From: Acinetobacter gerneri DSM 14967 = CIP 107464 = MTCC 9824
GTDB taxonomy: Bacteria; Pseudomonadota; Gammaproteobacteria; Pseudomonadales; Moraxellaceae
Reading direction: 5' to 3'
NCBI RefSeq assembly: GCF_000368565.1
Contig: NZ_KB849542.1
Location: forward strand, 73,258-137,257
DNA: 64,000 nucleotides
The notes beneath the pieces were generated by a model. That model worked only from the letters and a program-made list of their open reading frames with translations. It did no database searches and had not been told where the DNA came from. Positions 9,514 to 19,338 of the stretch are shown here, in pieces; positions within the stretch are counted from its first letter, which is position 1; each line of letters opens with the position of its first letter. Made by a program: the position numbers and the translations under genes.

Positions 9514-10209
9514 TTAATGTGATTGCGACTGTAAAATCAGCTTAGCCAATTGTAAATCATCATAATAGGTTATTTTGATATTATCAGAACGCCCTTGCAC
9601 AACTTCAACATTTACGCCGACATGCTCCAAAGCACTTGCTTCATCTGTAATCACTACTTGATCAGCCAATGCTTGTTCAATCGCATTTTTCAATATACTT
9701 AACGGCGCAATTTGAGGCGTTTGAGCTTGCCATAAAAACTCACGACTCACTGTTTTTTCGATCTTATTTCCAGATAAAACCTGCTTTAAAGTATCACGTA
9801 CGGGTACAGCCAAAATTACACAACAACTTTTATCCTGTGCAGTTTGCAATAATTGCTGTAAAGACTCAAAACTCACACATGGACGAGCAGCATCATGTAC
9901 CAAAACCAAATCATTCGGATCGGCGATTTTACTGAGATAATTTAAGGCATTTAAGACAGAATCAACGCGCTCTTTGCCACCCTGACAAAAATGTGCTTTA
10001 TCTTTGTTTGAAAATGGCAAAGTCTGAGCAAGGTCGTCATCTGCTGAAATCGCCAAAACGTAACCCGCTAACGGCAGATCGTTTAAGCGCTGAACAGTAT
10101 GTTCGATCACAGTTTTTTCTTGGATCAGTTGGTATTGTTTTAACTCGGTTTTTGAAAAACGACTTCCAGAACCAGCAGCAGGGATCACTGCCCAAATTTT
10201 AGTGGGCAT
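9514..10209 (-). CDS. ispD: 2-C-methyl-D-erythritol 4-phosphate cytidylyltransferase
   Basis: Third step of the methylerythritol phosphate isoprenoid pathway: CTP plus MEP gives CDP-ME. 231 aa, normal for IspD. The nucleotide-binding loop is PAAGSGSRF at residues 10-18, followed by the KQY segment that holds the conserved lysine. VHDAARP near the middle and an ITDEASALE segment toward the C-terminus complete the family pattern. It overlaps the end of ftsB by 11 bp, the same ftsB-ispD pairing seen in E. coli, so the two are cotranscribed and probably translationally coupled. Confidence 0.95.
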   Translation of the reverse strand: MPTKIWAVIPAAGSGSRFSKTELKQYQLIQEKTVIEHTVQRLNDLPLAGYVLAISADDDLAQTLPFSNKDKAHFCQGGKERVDSVLNALNYLSKIADPNDLVLVHDAARPCVSFESLQQLLQTAQDKSCCVILAVPVRDTLKQVLSGNKIEKTVSREFLWQAQTPQIAPLSILKNAIEQALADQVVITDEASALEHVGVNVEVVQGRSDNIKITYYDDLQLAKLILQSQSH

Positions 10210-10591
10210 CTTCTGTCAGAGCTCCATCACCATCTTCACTTCCAGTATTTTGTTTCAAACTTGGATCAAGATAAATAGGTTTATAATTGGTACTGACGGT
10301 ACTCATTTGCACAAAAGTTTCATGTGGCTTAATTAGACCTAGATCTAAACGTGCATGCTCTTCAATTGCTTCTGCACCATTTTTCAGATCATAAACTTCA
10401 GCCGCTAAAATGCGATTACGCTCTTTCAGCTCAGTATTGACTGCTGCTTCTTGTTTGATTTGATCAAGCAAGGCTTGATGAGGGAAATACCCTCCCTCTC
10501 CGTACCAAAAGCTATATTGCAGTGCTGCAACAATAATCAGCGCAACAACCAATATCACTTTACTCGAAGTTGTCTTAAATACTTCTAACAT
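10199..10591 (-). CDS. ftsB: Cell division protein FtsB
   Basis: Small bitopic divisome protein that with FtsL and FtsQ activates septal peptidoglycan synthesis. A short cytoplasmic N-terminus is followed by one membrane segment (about residues 12-30), a periplasmic coiled coil (about 40-75, with NTELKERNRILAAEV) and the ARLDLGLIKPHETF signature. At 130 aa it is longer than E. coli FtsB (103), with an extra acidic C-terminal tail. It overlaps ispD. eno, often upstream of ftsB, is absent; a 390-bp gap and glcB lie there instead. Confidence 0.92.
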   Translation of the reverse strand: MLEVFKTTSSKVILVVALIIVAALQYSFWYGEGGYFPHQALLDQIKQEAAVNTELKERNRILAAEVYDLKNGAEAIEEHARLDLGLIKPHETFVQMSTVSTNYKPIYLDPSLKQNTGSEDGDGALTEDAH

Positions 10592-10885
10592 ACTATTTTA
10601 TGTCTAAAATGTCTTATACCCACTAACACGCTAATATACAGCAATTTATATAGGCTAAAAACATCAACCTGCAAAAATATGCAAAACTATACAAAACTTT
10701 TATTCGATAAAAAGCTAAAAATTCAAATCATCACTATTTCCACAAAAAAACGATCTAAAACTAAAATTTATTGAAAGATTTGATATCCCAAATCTACTTT
10801 TAAAACATAGAAATAAGTGACTATTTTATATACTCAGCAATCTGATATTTTCAGCTCATACACACTTTGCATTTAAAATCCGATA

Positions 10886-10921
10886 TATAAAAAAACGCCC
10901 AATGTGAACCATTGGACGTTT
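10886..10921 (-). terminator. Rho-independent terminator of glcB
   Basis: On the minus strand an ACGTCCAATG stem pairs with CATTGGGCGT around a short loop and runs into seven T residues, about 60 bp past the glcB stop. The rest of the 390-bp gap (10592-10981) is AT-rich and should carry the ftsB-ispD promoter; no other element was recognised. Confidence 0.85.
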
Positions 10922-10981
10922 AATCAATAAGCTGTACTTATTTTAAAGATATCTAAACATTAAATGATTAGACTCGGTGAA

Positions 10982-13144
10982 TTAATCACCTGTATAACCT
11001 TTTAATTTTAAACGCGCAGCATGTAAAAGTGGCTCTGTATAACCAGAAGGCTGTTCGCCACCTTTAAAGATGAGATCATAAGCTGCTTGGTATGCATAGC
11101 CATCAAAACCAGGTGCCATTGGCGTATATTCTGGATCATTCGCATTTTGCTCATCCACAATTTTAGCCATACGTTGCATCACTTCTTCAACTTGCTCTTT
11201 GCTTACGATACCGTGACGTAACCAGTTTGCAACGTGTTGAGAAGAAATACGAAGTGTTGCACGGTCTTCCATCAAACCAACGTTATTGATATCTGGAACT
11301 TTCGAACAACCTACACCCAAGTCAACCCAACGAACCACATAACCCAAGATACCTTGGCAGTTATTTTCAAGTTCTTTGGTTTTTTCTTCTTCAGACCAGT
11401 TGGTGTCTTTTGCTAACGGTGGAGTCAACAAATCATCAAGTGGTAATGCTTCAGTTTGCAACAATTCTTGCTGACGTGAAGGTACTGAAACTTTGTGATA
11501 GTGAATCGCATGGATCACAGCACCTGTTGGCGATGGAACCCAGGCACAGCTTGCACCTGCTTCAGGATGTTCGATTTTGCTGTTGTACATATCAAGCAAC
11601 ATATCAGGTTTTGGCCACATGCCTTTACCGATTTGCGCTTTACCACGTAAACCTGCTTGTAAACCAACCATAACGTTGCGGTTTTCGTAAGCTGGGAACC
11701 AAATTTGCGCTTTAACTTCACCCTTACGAACGAAAGGACCAGCTTCCATAAAGGTATGGATTTCATCACCAGTACGGTCCATGAAACCAGTATTGATGAA
11801 AATGGTACGATCTTTCGCTTGAGCAATACAGTTTTTCAAGTTTACAGATGTACGGCGTTCTTCATCCATAATCCCGATTTTTAAAGTTTTTGCAGGTAAA
11901 CCGAGTGCTTGTTCCGCACGTTCGAACAATTCAACTGCAAATGCAACTTCTTCTGGACCATGCATTTTTGGTTTAACGATATACATAGAACCTTTACGAG
12001 AGTTCTTGATTTCGTTTTGACCTTTGATGTCTGCAAATGAAAGCAATGGAGTAATCAATGCATCCATGATGCCTTCATAGATTTCAGCACCATCAACCAA
12101 GATCGCAGGGTTAGTCATTAAGTGACCAACATTACGAAGCAACATCAATGAACGACCATGAATTTTTGTTTCACCACCGATCAAGTTTTTATGCGTTAGA
12201 TCAGGATTAAGTTTACGTGTGATCGTCTTACCATTTTTCTCGATAGACTCTTCAAGCGTACCTTTCATCAAGCCTAACCAGTTACGGTAGCCTTCAACTT
12301 TTTCTTCAGCATCAACCGCTGCGATCGAATCTTCCAAATCTTGGATCGTTGTTACAGCAGCTTCCAATGTTAAATCTTTAACACCCGCTGTATCAGTTTG
12401 ACCAATTGGGCTAGATGCATCAATTTCTATGACTACATGTAGACCATTGTTTTTGAGTACGATTTGAGTCGGTGCAGATGCTTCACCATTGAAACCAACA
12501 AATTGAGCTTCATGTTTTAAAGATGTTTTTGCGCCATCTTTTAAAGTCACAACAAGTTTATTTTGCTCAACCACATACGAAGTTACGTCTTTGTGCGAAC
12601 CTTGTGCAAGTGGGAAAGTTTCGTCTAGGAAGTTTTTAGCAAATTCGATAACTTTTGCGCCACGAACAGGGTTATAGCCCTTACCTTTTTCAGCGCCACC
12701 TTCTTCTGAAATGACGTCAAAACCATATAATGCGTCATATAGAGAACCCCAACGTGCATTTGCTGCATTTAAGCAATAACGCGCATTACGCACAGGTACT
12801 ACAAGTTGTGGACCAGCCAATAATGCAATTTCTTCGTCTACATTTTCAGTGCTGATTTTGAAATCTTCTACTTCTGGTAATAAGTAACCAATTTCTTTAA
12901 GGAAAGCTTTGTAAGCTTCTAATTCAAATTTATTGTTGCGGTGCCATTCATCAATTTTAGCCTGAATATCATCACGCTTCGCTAAAAGCGCTTTGTTTTT
13001 TGGGCTAAGATCGACAACAACTTGTTCAAAATTCTTCCAGTATGTTTCACTGTCCAAACCTGAACCTGGTAAAGCTTCATTTTCGATAAAATCGTAGAGT
13101 TCTTTAGCAATCGCTAACTTGCCTTTTTGAATACGTGCAGTCAT
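10982..13144 (-). CDS. glcB: Malate synthase G
   Basis: Condenses glyoxylate with acetyl-CoA to give malate, feeding C2 units into the TCA cycle in the cytoplasm. 720 aa, matching the single-chain G isoform (about 723) rather than the shorter A form. The family pattern is continuous: the N-terminal clasp domain, the [12 protein letters not shown] segment, [15 protein letters not shown], the [18 protein letters not shown] catalytic segment, and the [16 protein letters not shown] stretch holding active-site acidic residues. No isocitrate lyase or glycolate oxidase gene is adjacent, so the glyoxylate source is encoded elsewhere or is the nearby riboswitch-controlled dehydrogenase (inference). 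It has its own terminator. Confidence 0.97.
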   Translation of the reverse strand: MTARIQKGKLAIAKELYDFIENEALPGSGLDSETYWKNFEQVVVDLSPKNKALLAKRDDIQAKIDEWHRNNKFELEAYKAFLKEIGYLLPEVEDFKISTENVDEEIALLAGPQLVVPVRNARYCLNAANARWGSLYDALYGFDVISEEGGAEKGKGYNPVRGAKVIEFAKNFLDETFPLAQGSHKDVTSYVVEQNKLVVTLKDGAKTSLKHEAQFVGFNGEASAPTQIVLKNNGLHVVIEIDASSPIGQTDTAGVKDLTLEAAVTTIQDLEDSIAAVDAEEKVEGYRNWLGLMKGTLEESIEKNGKTITRKLNPDLTHKNLIGGETKIHGRSLMLLRNVGHLMTNPAILVDGAEIYEGIMDALITPLLSFADIKGQNEIKNSRKGSMYIVKPKMHGPEEVAFAVELFERAEQALGLPAKTLKIGIMDEERRTSVNLKNCIAQAKDRTIFINTGFMDRTGDEIHTFMEAGPFVRKGEVKAQIWFPAYENRNVMVGLQAGLRGKAQIGKGMWPKPDMLLDMYNSKIEHPEAGASCAWVPSPTGAVIHAIHYHKVSVPSRQQELLQTEALPLDDLLTPPLAKDTNWSEEEKTKELENNCQGILGYVVRWVDLGVGCSKVPDINNVGLMEDRATLRISSQHVANWLRHGIVSKEQVEEVMQRMAKIVDEQNANDPEYTPMAPGFDGYAYQAAYDLIFKGGEQPSGYTEPLLHAARLKLKGYTGD

Positions 13145-13509
13145 TGTCTTTCCTGAATATTGCTACTTTTTATAACAAGAGATTCTTAGTATACCGATTT
13201 ATACCTTGCTGAATAGTAATATCACGATCCTAAATAGTAAGCATTTTAAATTGAATACATGGTGATATTCCCAAATAAAATACAGATCAAGATATGAACA
13301 ACATCAACAATTTGAATACTCTTTCCACAGTGTATAAAGTTTTGAAAATGTCGAAATTAGACTTAAGTGAAGAAAGTGCCATTATTTTTGATCATTTTTC
13401 ATTTTATACAGTTTTATGCCCCTAGTGATTAAGCCATGAATATGCAAAAATGTCGATGATTTATACAAATCGTTAAATATTAAAATCGTAAAGCGGGATG
13501 AGTCGCTAA
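13145..13509. other. Divergent intergenic region, glcB / glycosyltransferase
   Basis: 365 bp of AT-rich sequence that must hold the promoters of both divergent genes. A 43-codon open frame (13294-13425, plus strand) is present but has no good ribosome-binding site or recognisable sequence, and is not called. No operator was recognised. Confidence 0.45.
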
Positions 13510-14241
13510 ATGCCAAAACAAAAAATTAAAATAGCGATCGTAACGCCAACCTATCAACGTGATTTTTTTCTTGCCCAAACACTGTCCTATATCGAACAAC
13601 AACAGCAAGCGTGTTTCGAATTGCGTTGGTTTGTCTTAGACGATTCAGCGCAAATTTCAAGCCATGCAATATATTTCCAAGATAAAAAATTTGTCGAATA
13701 TATGTGGCTCGAAAAAAAATTACCTTTAGGGGAAAAGCGCAATCTTCTCAATCAAATGGCAAAAAATTGGGGCGCTGAAATGATTTGCAGTATGGATGAT
13801 GATGATTGGTACGGACCAACCTATATTTCTGAAATGTACAATCTATTATTTTCCCAATCCGATTTGTTATTTTCAGGTTCAGCCGAAGACTATTATTATG
13901 ATCTCGCGCACGATCGTATCTTGCGCATTCCTGCTTTCTATCCTGATTCAAGCTGCAATGGTGTTTTGTGCTACAAAGTTGCGGCACTTGATCAGCACCG
14001 TTACCAAGCTACAGCTCAGTTTGCAGAGGAAAGTCATTTTTTAAATCATGCAAAAGTGCTACAACTCCCTGATATCAAAAGTGTTCACTTAGCCTTGGCT
14101 CATCCAAGCAATACTGTTTCAAAAAAGAATTTTTGTTCGGAACAATATACAACTCAACTAAGTTTAGATGATTTGCCAATGTTGGAAAAAGACAAAGCAT
14201 TTTATAGACAGTTGCATTTAGATTTTAACAATCGACAATAA
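13510..14241 (+). CDS. Family 2-type glycosyltransferase
   Basis: Predicted GT-A fold glycosyltransferase, 243 aa, cytoplasmic. The N-terminal AIVTPTYQRDFFL strand is the typical nucleotide-sugar binding start. GEKRNLLNQMAKNWGAE leads into MDDDDW at residues 95-100, the metal-binding DXD region. There is no membrane segment. The C-terminal part is short, and donor and acceptor cannot be inferred. It stands alone between glcB and zapE, outside any visible polysaccharide cluster, and shares a bidirectional terminator with zapE. The ribosome-binding site is weak (GGGATGAG set rather far back), so a slightly later start is possible. Confidence 0.8.
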   Translation: MPKQKIKIAIVTPTYQRDFFLAQTLSYIEQQQQACFELRWFVLDDSAQISSHAIYFQDKKFVEYMWLEKKLPLGEKRNLLNQMAKNWGAEMICSMDDDDWYGPTYISEMYNLLFSQSDLLFSGSAEDYYYDLAHDRILRIPAFYPDSSCNGVLCYKVAALDQHRYQATAQFAEESHFLNHAKVLQLPDIKSVHLALAHPSNTVSKKNFCSEQYTTQLSLDDLPMLEKDKAFYRQLHLDFNNRQ

Positions 14242-14260
14242 GCCATTTTGCTTATCCATA

Positions 14261-14288
14261 AAAAAAGAGTGCCATAGCACTCTTTTAA
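14261..14288. terminator. Bidirectional terminator
   Basis: AAAAGAGTGC (14263-14272), loop CATA and GCACTCTTTT form a 10-bp stem with A and T tracts on both sides. It lies between the convergent glycosyltransferase and zapE genes and can serve both. Confidence 0.9.
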
Positions 14289-14306
14289 AACTTGAAATTG
14301 AAAGTT

Positions 14307-15455
14307 TTATTCAACTTTCAACTCTTTTTCTTGGATCAGGCGATGTTCTGATTGTAAATAATCATCCGATTGCATTTCGAGTAAACGTGAACGTGTACGC
14401 TCAATCTCAAATGCCAATTTTTCGCCTTCATAAATTTCAATAATTGAATCAGCAGAGGTCAATAACAGTTTTACTCCACGATCATAAAACTCATCGACCA
14501 AATAAATAAAACGACGCGTTCCTTCAGACAGGTTGTCGTTTAAATGCGGCACATTGCTGACCAGAACAGTATTATAAATATTGGCAATTTCAATAAAGTC
14601 CGACGGGCTACGTGGCTTCATACAGAGTTCAGAAAATTCACACCAAAGTACATCTTCGGTATGACCCAATGTTTCGACGATACGATGGTTGATGGTAATC
14701 GGTGAACTTGAAACGGTTTGCGTTTGAGTCAATGCTGTAAAACGCTCATTCATCCATGCTTTATTTTCATCATTTAATGGCGTTTTAAATAATTGAGCTT
14801 GTTTAAGTACACGTAAACGGTAATCAATCCCTGCATCTACATTTAAAACGACACAGTATTTTTTAACCATTTCAATGGTCGGTATAAAACGATCACGATG
14901 GATACCATTTTTATAAAGTCCATCTGGTGCGATATTTGAAGTTGCCACCAAAGTGATCCCACGAGAGAACAGCTTTTGGAACAAATCGCTCAAAATCATC
15001 GCATCTGTTACGTTTGAAACGAAAAACTCATCAAAACAAATCACAACAGCGTCTTTGTAGATTTGATCTGCAACGATATCTAGTGGATTACGCTGACCTG
15101 AAAGTTTATTCAACTCTTTATGTACATATTGCATAAAGTGATGAAAATGCATACGTGTTTTACGACGAAATGGAATAGATTCGAAAAATTGATCCATCAA
15201 CCAAGTTTTACCACGACCAACCCCACCCCACATATACACACCACGTGGCGAAGTTTGACGACGAAAACGTCTAAATGCTTTTTTAGAAGCTTTATAGCGG
15301 TTGATTAGCTCTTGCCAAACTCGGTCTAACTCACGAACGGCTTGCTCTTGAACAGGATCTGATACAAATTTTCCAGAACTAATCGCCTGTTCATATCGTT
15401 CCGCAGGTGAAACTGGAGTAAAAGATGTATTTTGACTTGATTTTAAATCTAACAT
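14307..15455 (-). CDS. zapE: AFG1-like ATPase, cell division protein ZapE
   Basis: ZapE is an AAA-type ATPase that in E. coli associates with the Z ring under stress and low oxygen. 382 aa from the chosen start. The Walker A motif is GGVGRGKTW near residue 79, the Walker B motif is VICFDEFFVSNVTDA, and the LVATSNIAPDGLYKNG segment is the family's sensor region. The family tail RFIYLVDEFYDRGVKLL is present. ATG 15455 gives the usual N-terminus; an in-frame extension to 15545 has no family resemblance. It ends at a bidirectional terminator. Confidence 0.92.
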   Translation of the reverse strand: MLDLKSSQNTSFTPVSPAERYEQAISSGKFVSDPVQEQAVRELDRVWQELINRYKASKKAFRRFRRQTSPRGVYMWGGVGRGKTWLMDQFFESIPFRRKTRMHFHHFMQYVHKELNKLSGQRNPLDIVADQIYKDAVVICFDEFFVSNVTDAMILSDLFQKLFSRGITLVATSNIAPDGLYKNGIHRDRFIPTIEMVKKYCVVLNVDAGIDYRLRVLKQAQLFKTPLNDENKAWMNERFTALTQTQTVSSSPITINHRIVETLGHTEDVLWCEFSELCMKPRSPSDFIEIANIYNTVLVSNVPHLNDNLSEGTRRFIYLVDEFYDRGVKLLLTSADSIIEIYEGEKLAFEIERTRSRLLEMQSDDYLQSEHRLIQEKELKVE

Positions 15456-15549
15456 AGCGCTCGTGTACTTTATTTTTGGCCGATGGAAGTATATCGAATT
15501 ATCAACATTGGTAAATAACACTTTCGCATATTGCGCAAATTTCACTCAT

Positions 15550-16560
15550 TTATCGACCATATTGCCGTGGGCTTCTGCCAAACCAGCGTTTAAATGCATG
15601 GTTAAATGCGGCTGGTTCAGAATAACCGAGCAATTCAGCGATTACTTCGATTGAATATTCTTTATATTCAATCAAACTGAGTGCTTTGTGTTTTATCAAT
15701 TGTTCACGAATTCGTTTATAACTGGTATTCAATTGTTGCAATTGGTGTCGCAATGTCCTTTCTGGCAAGTTTAATGCCAAAGCGGTTTCTGCCATCGTAG
15801 GCATGACTCCATGTTGCAGCTCAAGATAATCATGAACACGCTGAATCAGTGAATGTTTCTCCAATTCTTCATGATTTAGACGTTCAATTTCAGCAATACA
15901 TTTCGCTTCATAAACACGAAAAGTCATCGCATCAGCTGAAGGAATCTTGATATCTAATACATCTTGATCTAAGCAAAATGCAGCTTGTTCACAGTTGAAA
16001 TGCAAATCAGCCCCATAATAATCCTGAAACTGCTGATAAACCTCGATAGAGTCAGGACTTGGAAATGGAAGTTCAACTCGTATATCGGGTAAGCTCAAAC
16101 CTACCATTTTGTAAATATCTTGGATAAATTTAAAAGTCCCAGATATTTCACATTGGGCACGTAACAGCCCCATTTCAGTTGATAAATCGACAGGTCGATA
16201 AATCAGTGCAGCTTGTCCTTTGCTTTCGCGTAGCCCAAGTTGCCCAAATAAATGCGTAAGGCTTTGATATTGAATACCACAGTGCAAGGCTTTTTTAACC
16301 GTTTCACAGGTCACTAATAACATCAGCATTGGACCGTAACCCGCCAAAGCATAATGTTGTCCAATAAATAATCCCCGCTCAGGCTTCACACCCTCACCGA
16401 TGACTTTTTGGATATCCCACTCTAAACTTGGATGGATAATCGAACTTGGATCTAATGCATCTGCCTGAATACCAATCTGCTTTAAACGAGTATCAACATC
16501 TATACCCGCATTACGCATACCTTGTATTAAGTACATCAAACCCAAAATTGAACGTTTCAT
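15550..16560 (-). CDS. AraC-family transcriptional regulator
   Basis: 336-aa activator-type regulator. The N-terminal about 200 residues resemble the arabinose-binding-like sensor domain of the OruR/FtrA type. The C-terminal about 100 residues carry two helix-turn-helix units: LALNLPERTLRHQLQQ, then the signature SIEVIAELLGYSEPAAFNHAFKRWFGRSPRQYG. ATG 16560 is chosen because AAGGAAG precedes it and because the protein then starts MKRSILGLMYL, as in relatives. Upstream extension would overlap the divergent promoter region. It is divergent from the Baeyer-Villiger monooxygenase 152 bp away, so it most likely controls that gene. The inducer is unknown. Confidence 0.88.
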   Translation of the reverse strand: MKRSILGLMYLIQGMRNAGIDVDTRLKQIGIQADALDPSSIIHPSLEWDIQKVIGEGVKPERGLFIGQHYALAGYGPMLMLLVTCETVKKALHCGIQYQSLTHLFGQLGLRESKGQAALIYRPVDLSTEMGLLRAQCEISGTFKFIQDIYKMVGLSLPDIRVELPFPSPDSIEVYQQFQDYYGADLHFNCEQAAFCLDQDVLDIKIPSADAMTFRVYEAKCIAEIERLNHEELEKHSLIQRVHDYLELQHGVMPTMAETALALNLPERTLRHQLQQLNTSYKRIREQLIKHKALSLIEYKEYSIEVIAELLGYSEPAAFNHAFKRWFGRSPRQYGR

Positions 16561-16712
16561 GATTGCATATCTTCCTTGATCACCATTTTTTACAGCAAAG
16601 TGGCTTTTTTGGAAATTGCCGAATATATCAATTTTTATGTCGCAGAAATCATGTTTCATATACAGAAAAATCGCTAAGCTTAAAAACATGGAAAATCTCT
16701 GAGATAAAAACA

Positions 16713-18215
16713 ATGAATCCCAATACAGTAGATCTAAATCAATGTCGTGTAGCCATTATCGGTGCTGGTTTTGGTGGACTTGCGATGGCTATACGCCTAC
16801 TTCAAAATGGCATAGATGACTTCATCATCTTGGAAAAAGCCAATGAGGTTGGGGGAACATGGCGTGAAAATCAATACCCTGGCGCAGCATGCGACGTACA
16901 ATCACATATGTATTCGCTTTCATTTGCACCGAAAAAAAACTGGTCTAAACGCTATGCTGAAGCACCCGAAATTTTTTCATATATTCAAGATTTGGTCGAA
17001 GAATACGACTTAGACAAATTTATAAAATTCAATCAAGAAGTCATTTCAGCTCAATACGATGAAAAACAAGCGCATTGGCAAATTGAGCTAAAAAGTGGCA
17101 AAAGTGTTCAATCCCAATTTTTAGTCTTTGCTTCTGGACCGTTACATGTACCACAAATTCCAAAAATTAAAGGTATTGAGCATTTTAAAGGAGAGATTTT
17201 TCACTCCTCCTCATGGAATCATGACTACGATTTAACTGGAAAAAATGTTGCTTCCATCGGCACTGGCGGAAGCGCTATTCAATATATTCCTGAAATCGCA
17301 CACAAAGTAAAACAGCTTTATGTCTTTCAACGCACTGCCGCATGGGTAATCCCTCGTGATGAACGAGCTTATGGTGCTTTAGACAAAAAATTATTTGCCA
17401 AATATGACTGGTTTAGAAAATTACATCGTGCACGCTTATATTGGTCAAATGAATCCCGCGTAGTCCCTATCGTCCAGCCTAAGCTCATGAAATATGCTCA
17501 AAAACTCGCAGAGTTTTTTATAAAGCATCAGGTCAAAGATCAAAATATCGCTCAAAAACTTACCCCTGACTTTGTGATGGGCTGTAAACGTATATTGATT
17601 TCAAATAAGTATTTCCCAACATTTAACCGAAAAAATGTTGAGCTAATTACAGATGCAATTCAAGAAATCACCGAAGACAGCATCATTACAAAAGACGGTA
17701 AAAAACGTGAAATAGATTGTTTAATCTACGGAACAGGCTTTATTACAGATCCACGTATTTATTTGAAAAATTTTAAATGTATCGGACAACATGCAATTGA
17801 ACTCAATGATGCATGGAAAGATGGTGCTGAGAGCTACTATGGCATCACCACCAAAAACTTTCCAAATTTATTTCAATTGCTTGGTCCAAATACGGTACTT
17901 GGACATAATTCGGTTATTTTCATGATCGAATCTCAGGTCGACTATATCCTGCAGCTCATCCAGTTGGTCGAAAAAACCAATACTCAAGCCATTGTTGTCC
18001 GTCCTCAAGTTCAAGATGATTTTAATGAGAAAATTCAAGAGAAACTGAAAGGAACTGTATGGCAATCAGGCTGTGTCAGTTGGTATCAACAAGATGGTGG
18101 AAAAAACTTTTCACTTTGGCCTACTTATACTTGGAAATATTGGCTAGAAACTCAAAAAGTGAACCCTGCTGACTATCAATTGTTAAGTTTTAGTCAACAA
18201 GTTAATGCAGCTTAA
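16713..18215 (+). CDS. Flavin-containing Baeyer-Villiger type monooxygenase
   Basis: NADPH- and FAD-dependent monooxygenase that inserts oxygen next to a ketone to give an ester or lactone. 500 aa. The first Rossmann motif is GAGFGG at residues 17-22. GGTWRENQYPGAACD follows. The type I BVMO fingerprint FxGxxxHxxxW is met by FKGEIFHSSSWN near residues 158-169. The second Rossmann motif GTGGSA is near residues 181-186. A consensus GAGAT ribosome-binding sequence precedes ATG 16713; upstream in-frame sequence lies inside the divergent promoter region. The final BVMO proline or aspartate of the fingerprint is asparagine here. Substrate is unknown; the EthA/HapE-like group is the nearest I recognise. 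Probably regulated by the divergent AraC protein. Confidence 0.88.
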   Translation: MNPNTVDLNQCRVAIIGAGFGGLAMAIRLLQNGIDDFIILEKANEVGGTWRENQYPGAACDVQSHMYSLSFAPKKNWSKRYAEAPEIFSYIQDLVEEYDLDKFIKFNQEVISAQYDEKQAHWQIELKSGKSVQSQFLVFASGPLHVPQIPKIKGIEHFKGEIFHSSSWNHDYDLTGKNVASIGTGGSAIQYIPEIAHKVKQLYVFQRTAAWVIPRDERAYGALDKKLFAKYDWFRKLHRARLYWSNESRVVPIVQPKLMKYAQKLAEFFIKHQVKDQNIAQKLTPDFVMGCKRILISNKYFPTFNRKNVELITDAIQEITEDSIITKDGKKREIDCLIYGTGFITDPRIYLKNFKCIGQHAIELNDAWKDGAESYYGITTKNFPNLFQLLGPNTVLGHNSVIFMIESQVDYILQLIQLVEKTNTQAIVVRPQVQDDFNEKIQEKLKGTVWQSGCVSWYQQDGGKNFSLWPTYTWKYWLETQKVNPADYQLLSFSQQVNAA

Positions 18216-18230
18216 ATAAATCCTTGCCAT

Positions 18231-18262
18231 AATAAGCAGATGTTTATCATCTGCTTATTTTT
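18231..18262 (+). terminator. Terminator-like hairpin between the monooxygenase and lysO
   Basis: A perfect 12-bp stem (AATAAGCAGATG, loop TTTAT, CATCTGCTTATT) is followed by TTT and then directly by the lysO ATG at 18263. It ends the monooxygenase transcript. Because it fills the place where a lysO ribosome-binding site should be, it may also limit lysO expression. Confidence 0.8.
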
Positions 18263-19171
18263 ATGCAATCTCTTTGGTTGATTACTCAGCTTCTTGTCTG
18301 TTTATTTTTAGGTTTCGTATTTGCACGACGTTTGCCAAATTGGCTTGAAAAACTCGCATTTAAGATCCTACCTTACTTTACTTATATTCTTTTGGTTGCA
18401 ATTGCAGTTGAGTTTTCACAGACACTACACAGCATCGCTCATCCAGAAAAAATCCTGTCCAATGCCTTGATTATTGCAACGATGACGTCTGTAGGCGCAT
18501 TTTTAGTCTGTTATGCGCTCTTCAAACTGATTGGTGTAAAACCAACTTCTGGTCGAGTTTCTCCAGAGCTACTAGTTAAATCATTGATTAATATTAGTTA
18601 TGCATTTATTGCACTTGCTGTCGGTTACGGTTTAGCTGAATTTTCAGGATATTTAGGTTACCAATTGCATCTCAGTACTTGGAATCTACTTTTAGTCTTT
18701 ATGTTCTTAATTGGACTTGATTTAGCTTATTCACCTTTGAATCGCTCTTGGCTTAATTGGAAAATTTTGCTGGTCCCGATCGGCTGCATACTTGGGTCAC
18801 TGCTAGGAGCTTTTGTATCATTGTATCTCGTGCACGGAATTGGATTCAAAGACTTGATTATGCTGTCACAAGGTTATGGTTTTTATTCAATGACAGGCAT
18901 CGTTGTATCTGAGCTTAAAAATGCAGAATTGGGCAGTGTTGCATTAATGAACGATTTATTTCGTGAAATTATCGCAATTTTATTTATGTATATCATTGGT
19001 TGGCGTTATCCACGTTCCGCAATTTCATCTGCAGCAGCAACAGCCATGGATGTCACCTTGCCAATGGTAAAACAAGCTTGTGGTAATGAGTTTATTCCAC
19101 ATGCGATGGTCAGTGGATTTATTCTTTCTGTGCTTGCACCGATTGCTGTGAGTGTATTGGCTGCGCTTTAG
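18263..19171 (+). CDS. lysO: LysO-family lysine exporter
   Basis: Inner-membrane protein of the LysO (YbjE) family, which in E. coli exports L-lysine and toxic lysine analogues. 302 aa with about eight hydrophobic segments. The conserved C-terminal half is clear: QGYGFYSMTGIVVSEL, GSVALMNDLFREIIAI, ATAMDVTLPMV and a final HAMVSGFILSVLAPI. The N-terminus (MQSLWLITQLLV) aligns with the family start, yet no Shine-Dalgarno sequence is present because a terminator hairpin ends three bases earlier. Expression may depend on a leaderless transcript or on readthrough from the monooxygenase gene (inference). Convergent with pyrF. Confidence 0.85.
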   Translation: MQSLWLITQLLVCLFLGFVFARRLPNWLEKLAFKILPYFTYILLVAIAVEFSQTLHSIAHPEKILSNALIIATMTSVGAFLVCYALFKLIGVKPTSGRVSPELLVKSLINISYAFIALAVGYGLAEFSGYLGYQLHLSTWNLLLVFMFLIGLDLAYSPLNRSWLNWKILLVPIGCILGSLLGAFVSLYLVHGIGFKDLIMLSQGYGFYSMTGIVVSELKNAELGSVALMNDLFREIIAILFMYIIGWRYPRSAISSAAATAMDVTLPMVKQACGNEFIPHAMVSGFILSVLAPIAVSVLAAL

Positions 19172-19225
19172 AATATAAAAACTCAGATAAAATATCTTAT
19201 TATAATCAATGACATATAAAATAAT

Positions 19226-19262
19226 CACACTCACCACAGCGATCATTTCTGTGGTGAGTGTG
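19226..19262 (-). terminator. Strong hairpin between convergent lysO and pyrF
   Basis: CACACTCACCACAG pairs perfectly over 14 bp with CTGTGGTGAGTGTG around a 9-base loop. On the minus strand it is followed by an ATTATTTTATAT tract, so it fits a pyrF terminator. On the plus strand there is no T tract, but the hairpin could still protect the lysO mRNA end. Confidence 0.75.
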
Positions 19263-19338
19263 CAAGTGATCTCGTATTTTTTAGTCAATTAAAATACTCA
19301 ATCATCCCCTATATTCACTGTTGAAAAAGATAATCAAA

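Noticed and set aside
13294..13425. 43-codon open frame in the glcB/glycosyltransferase intergenic region
   Set aside because: No convincing ribosome-binding site, no recognisable sequence, and AT-rich DNA gives such frames by chance.
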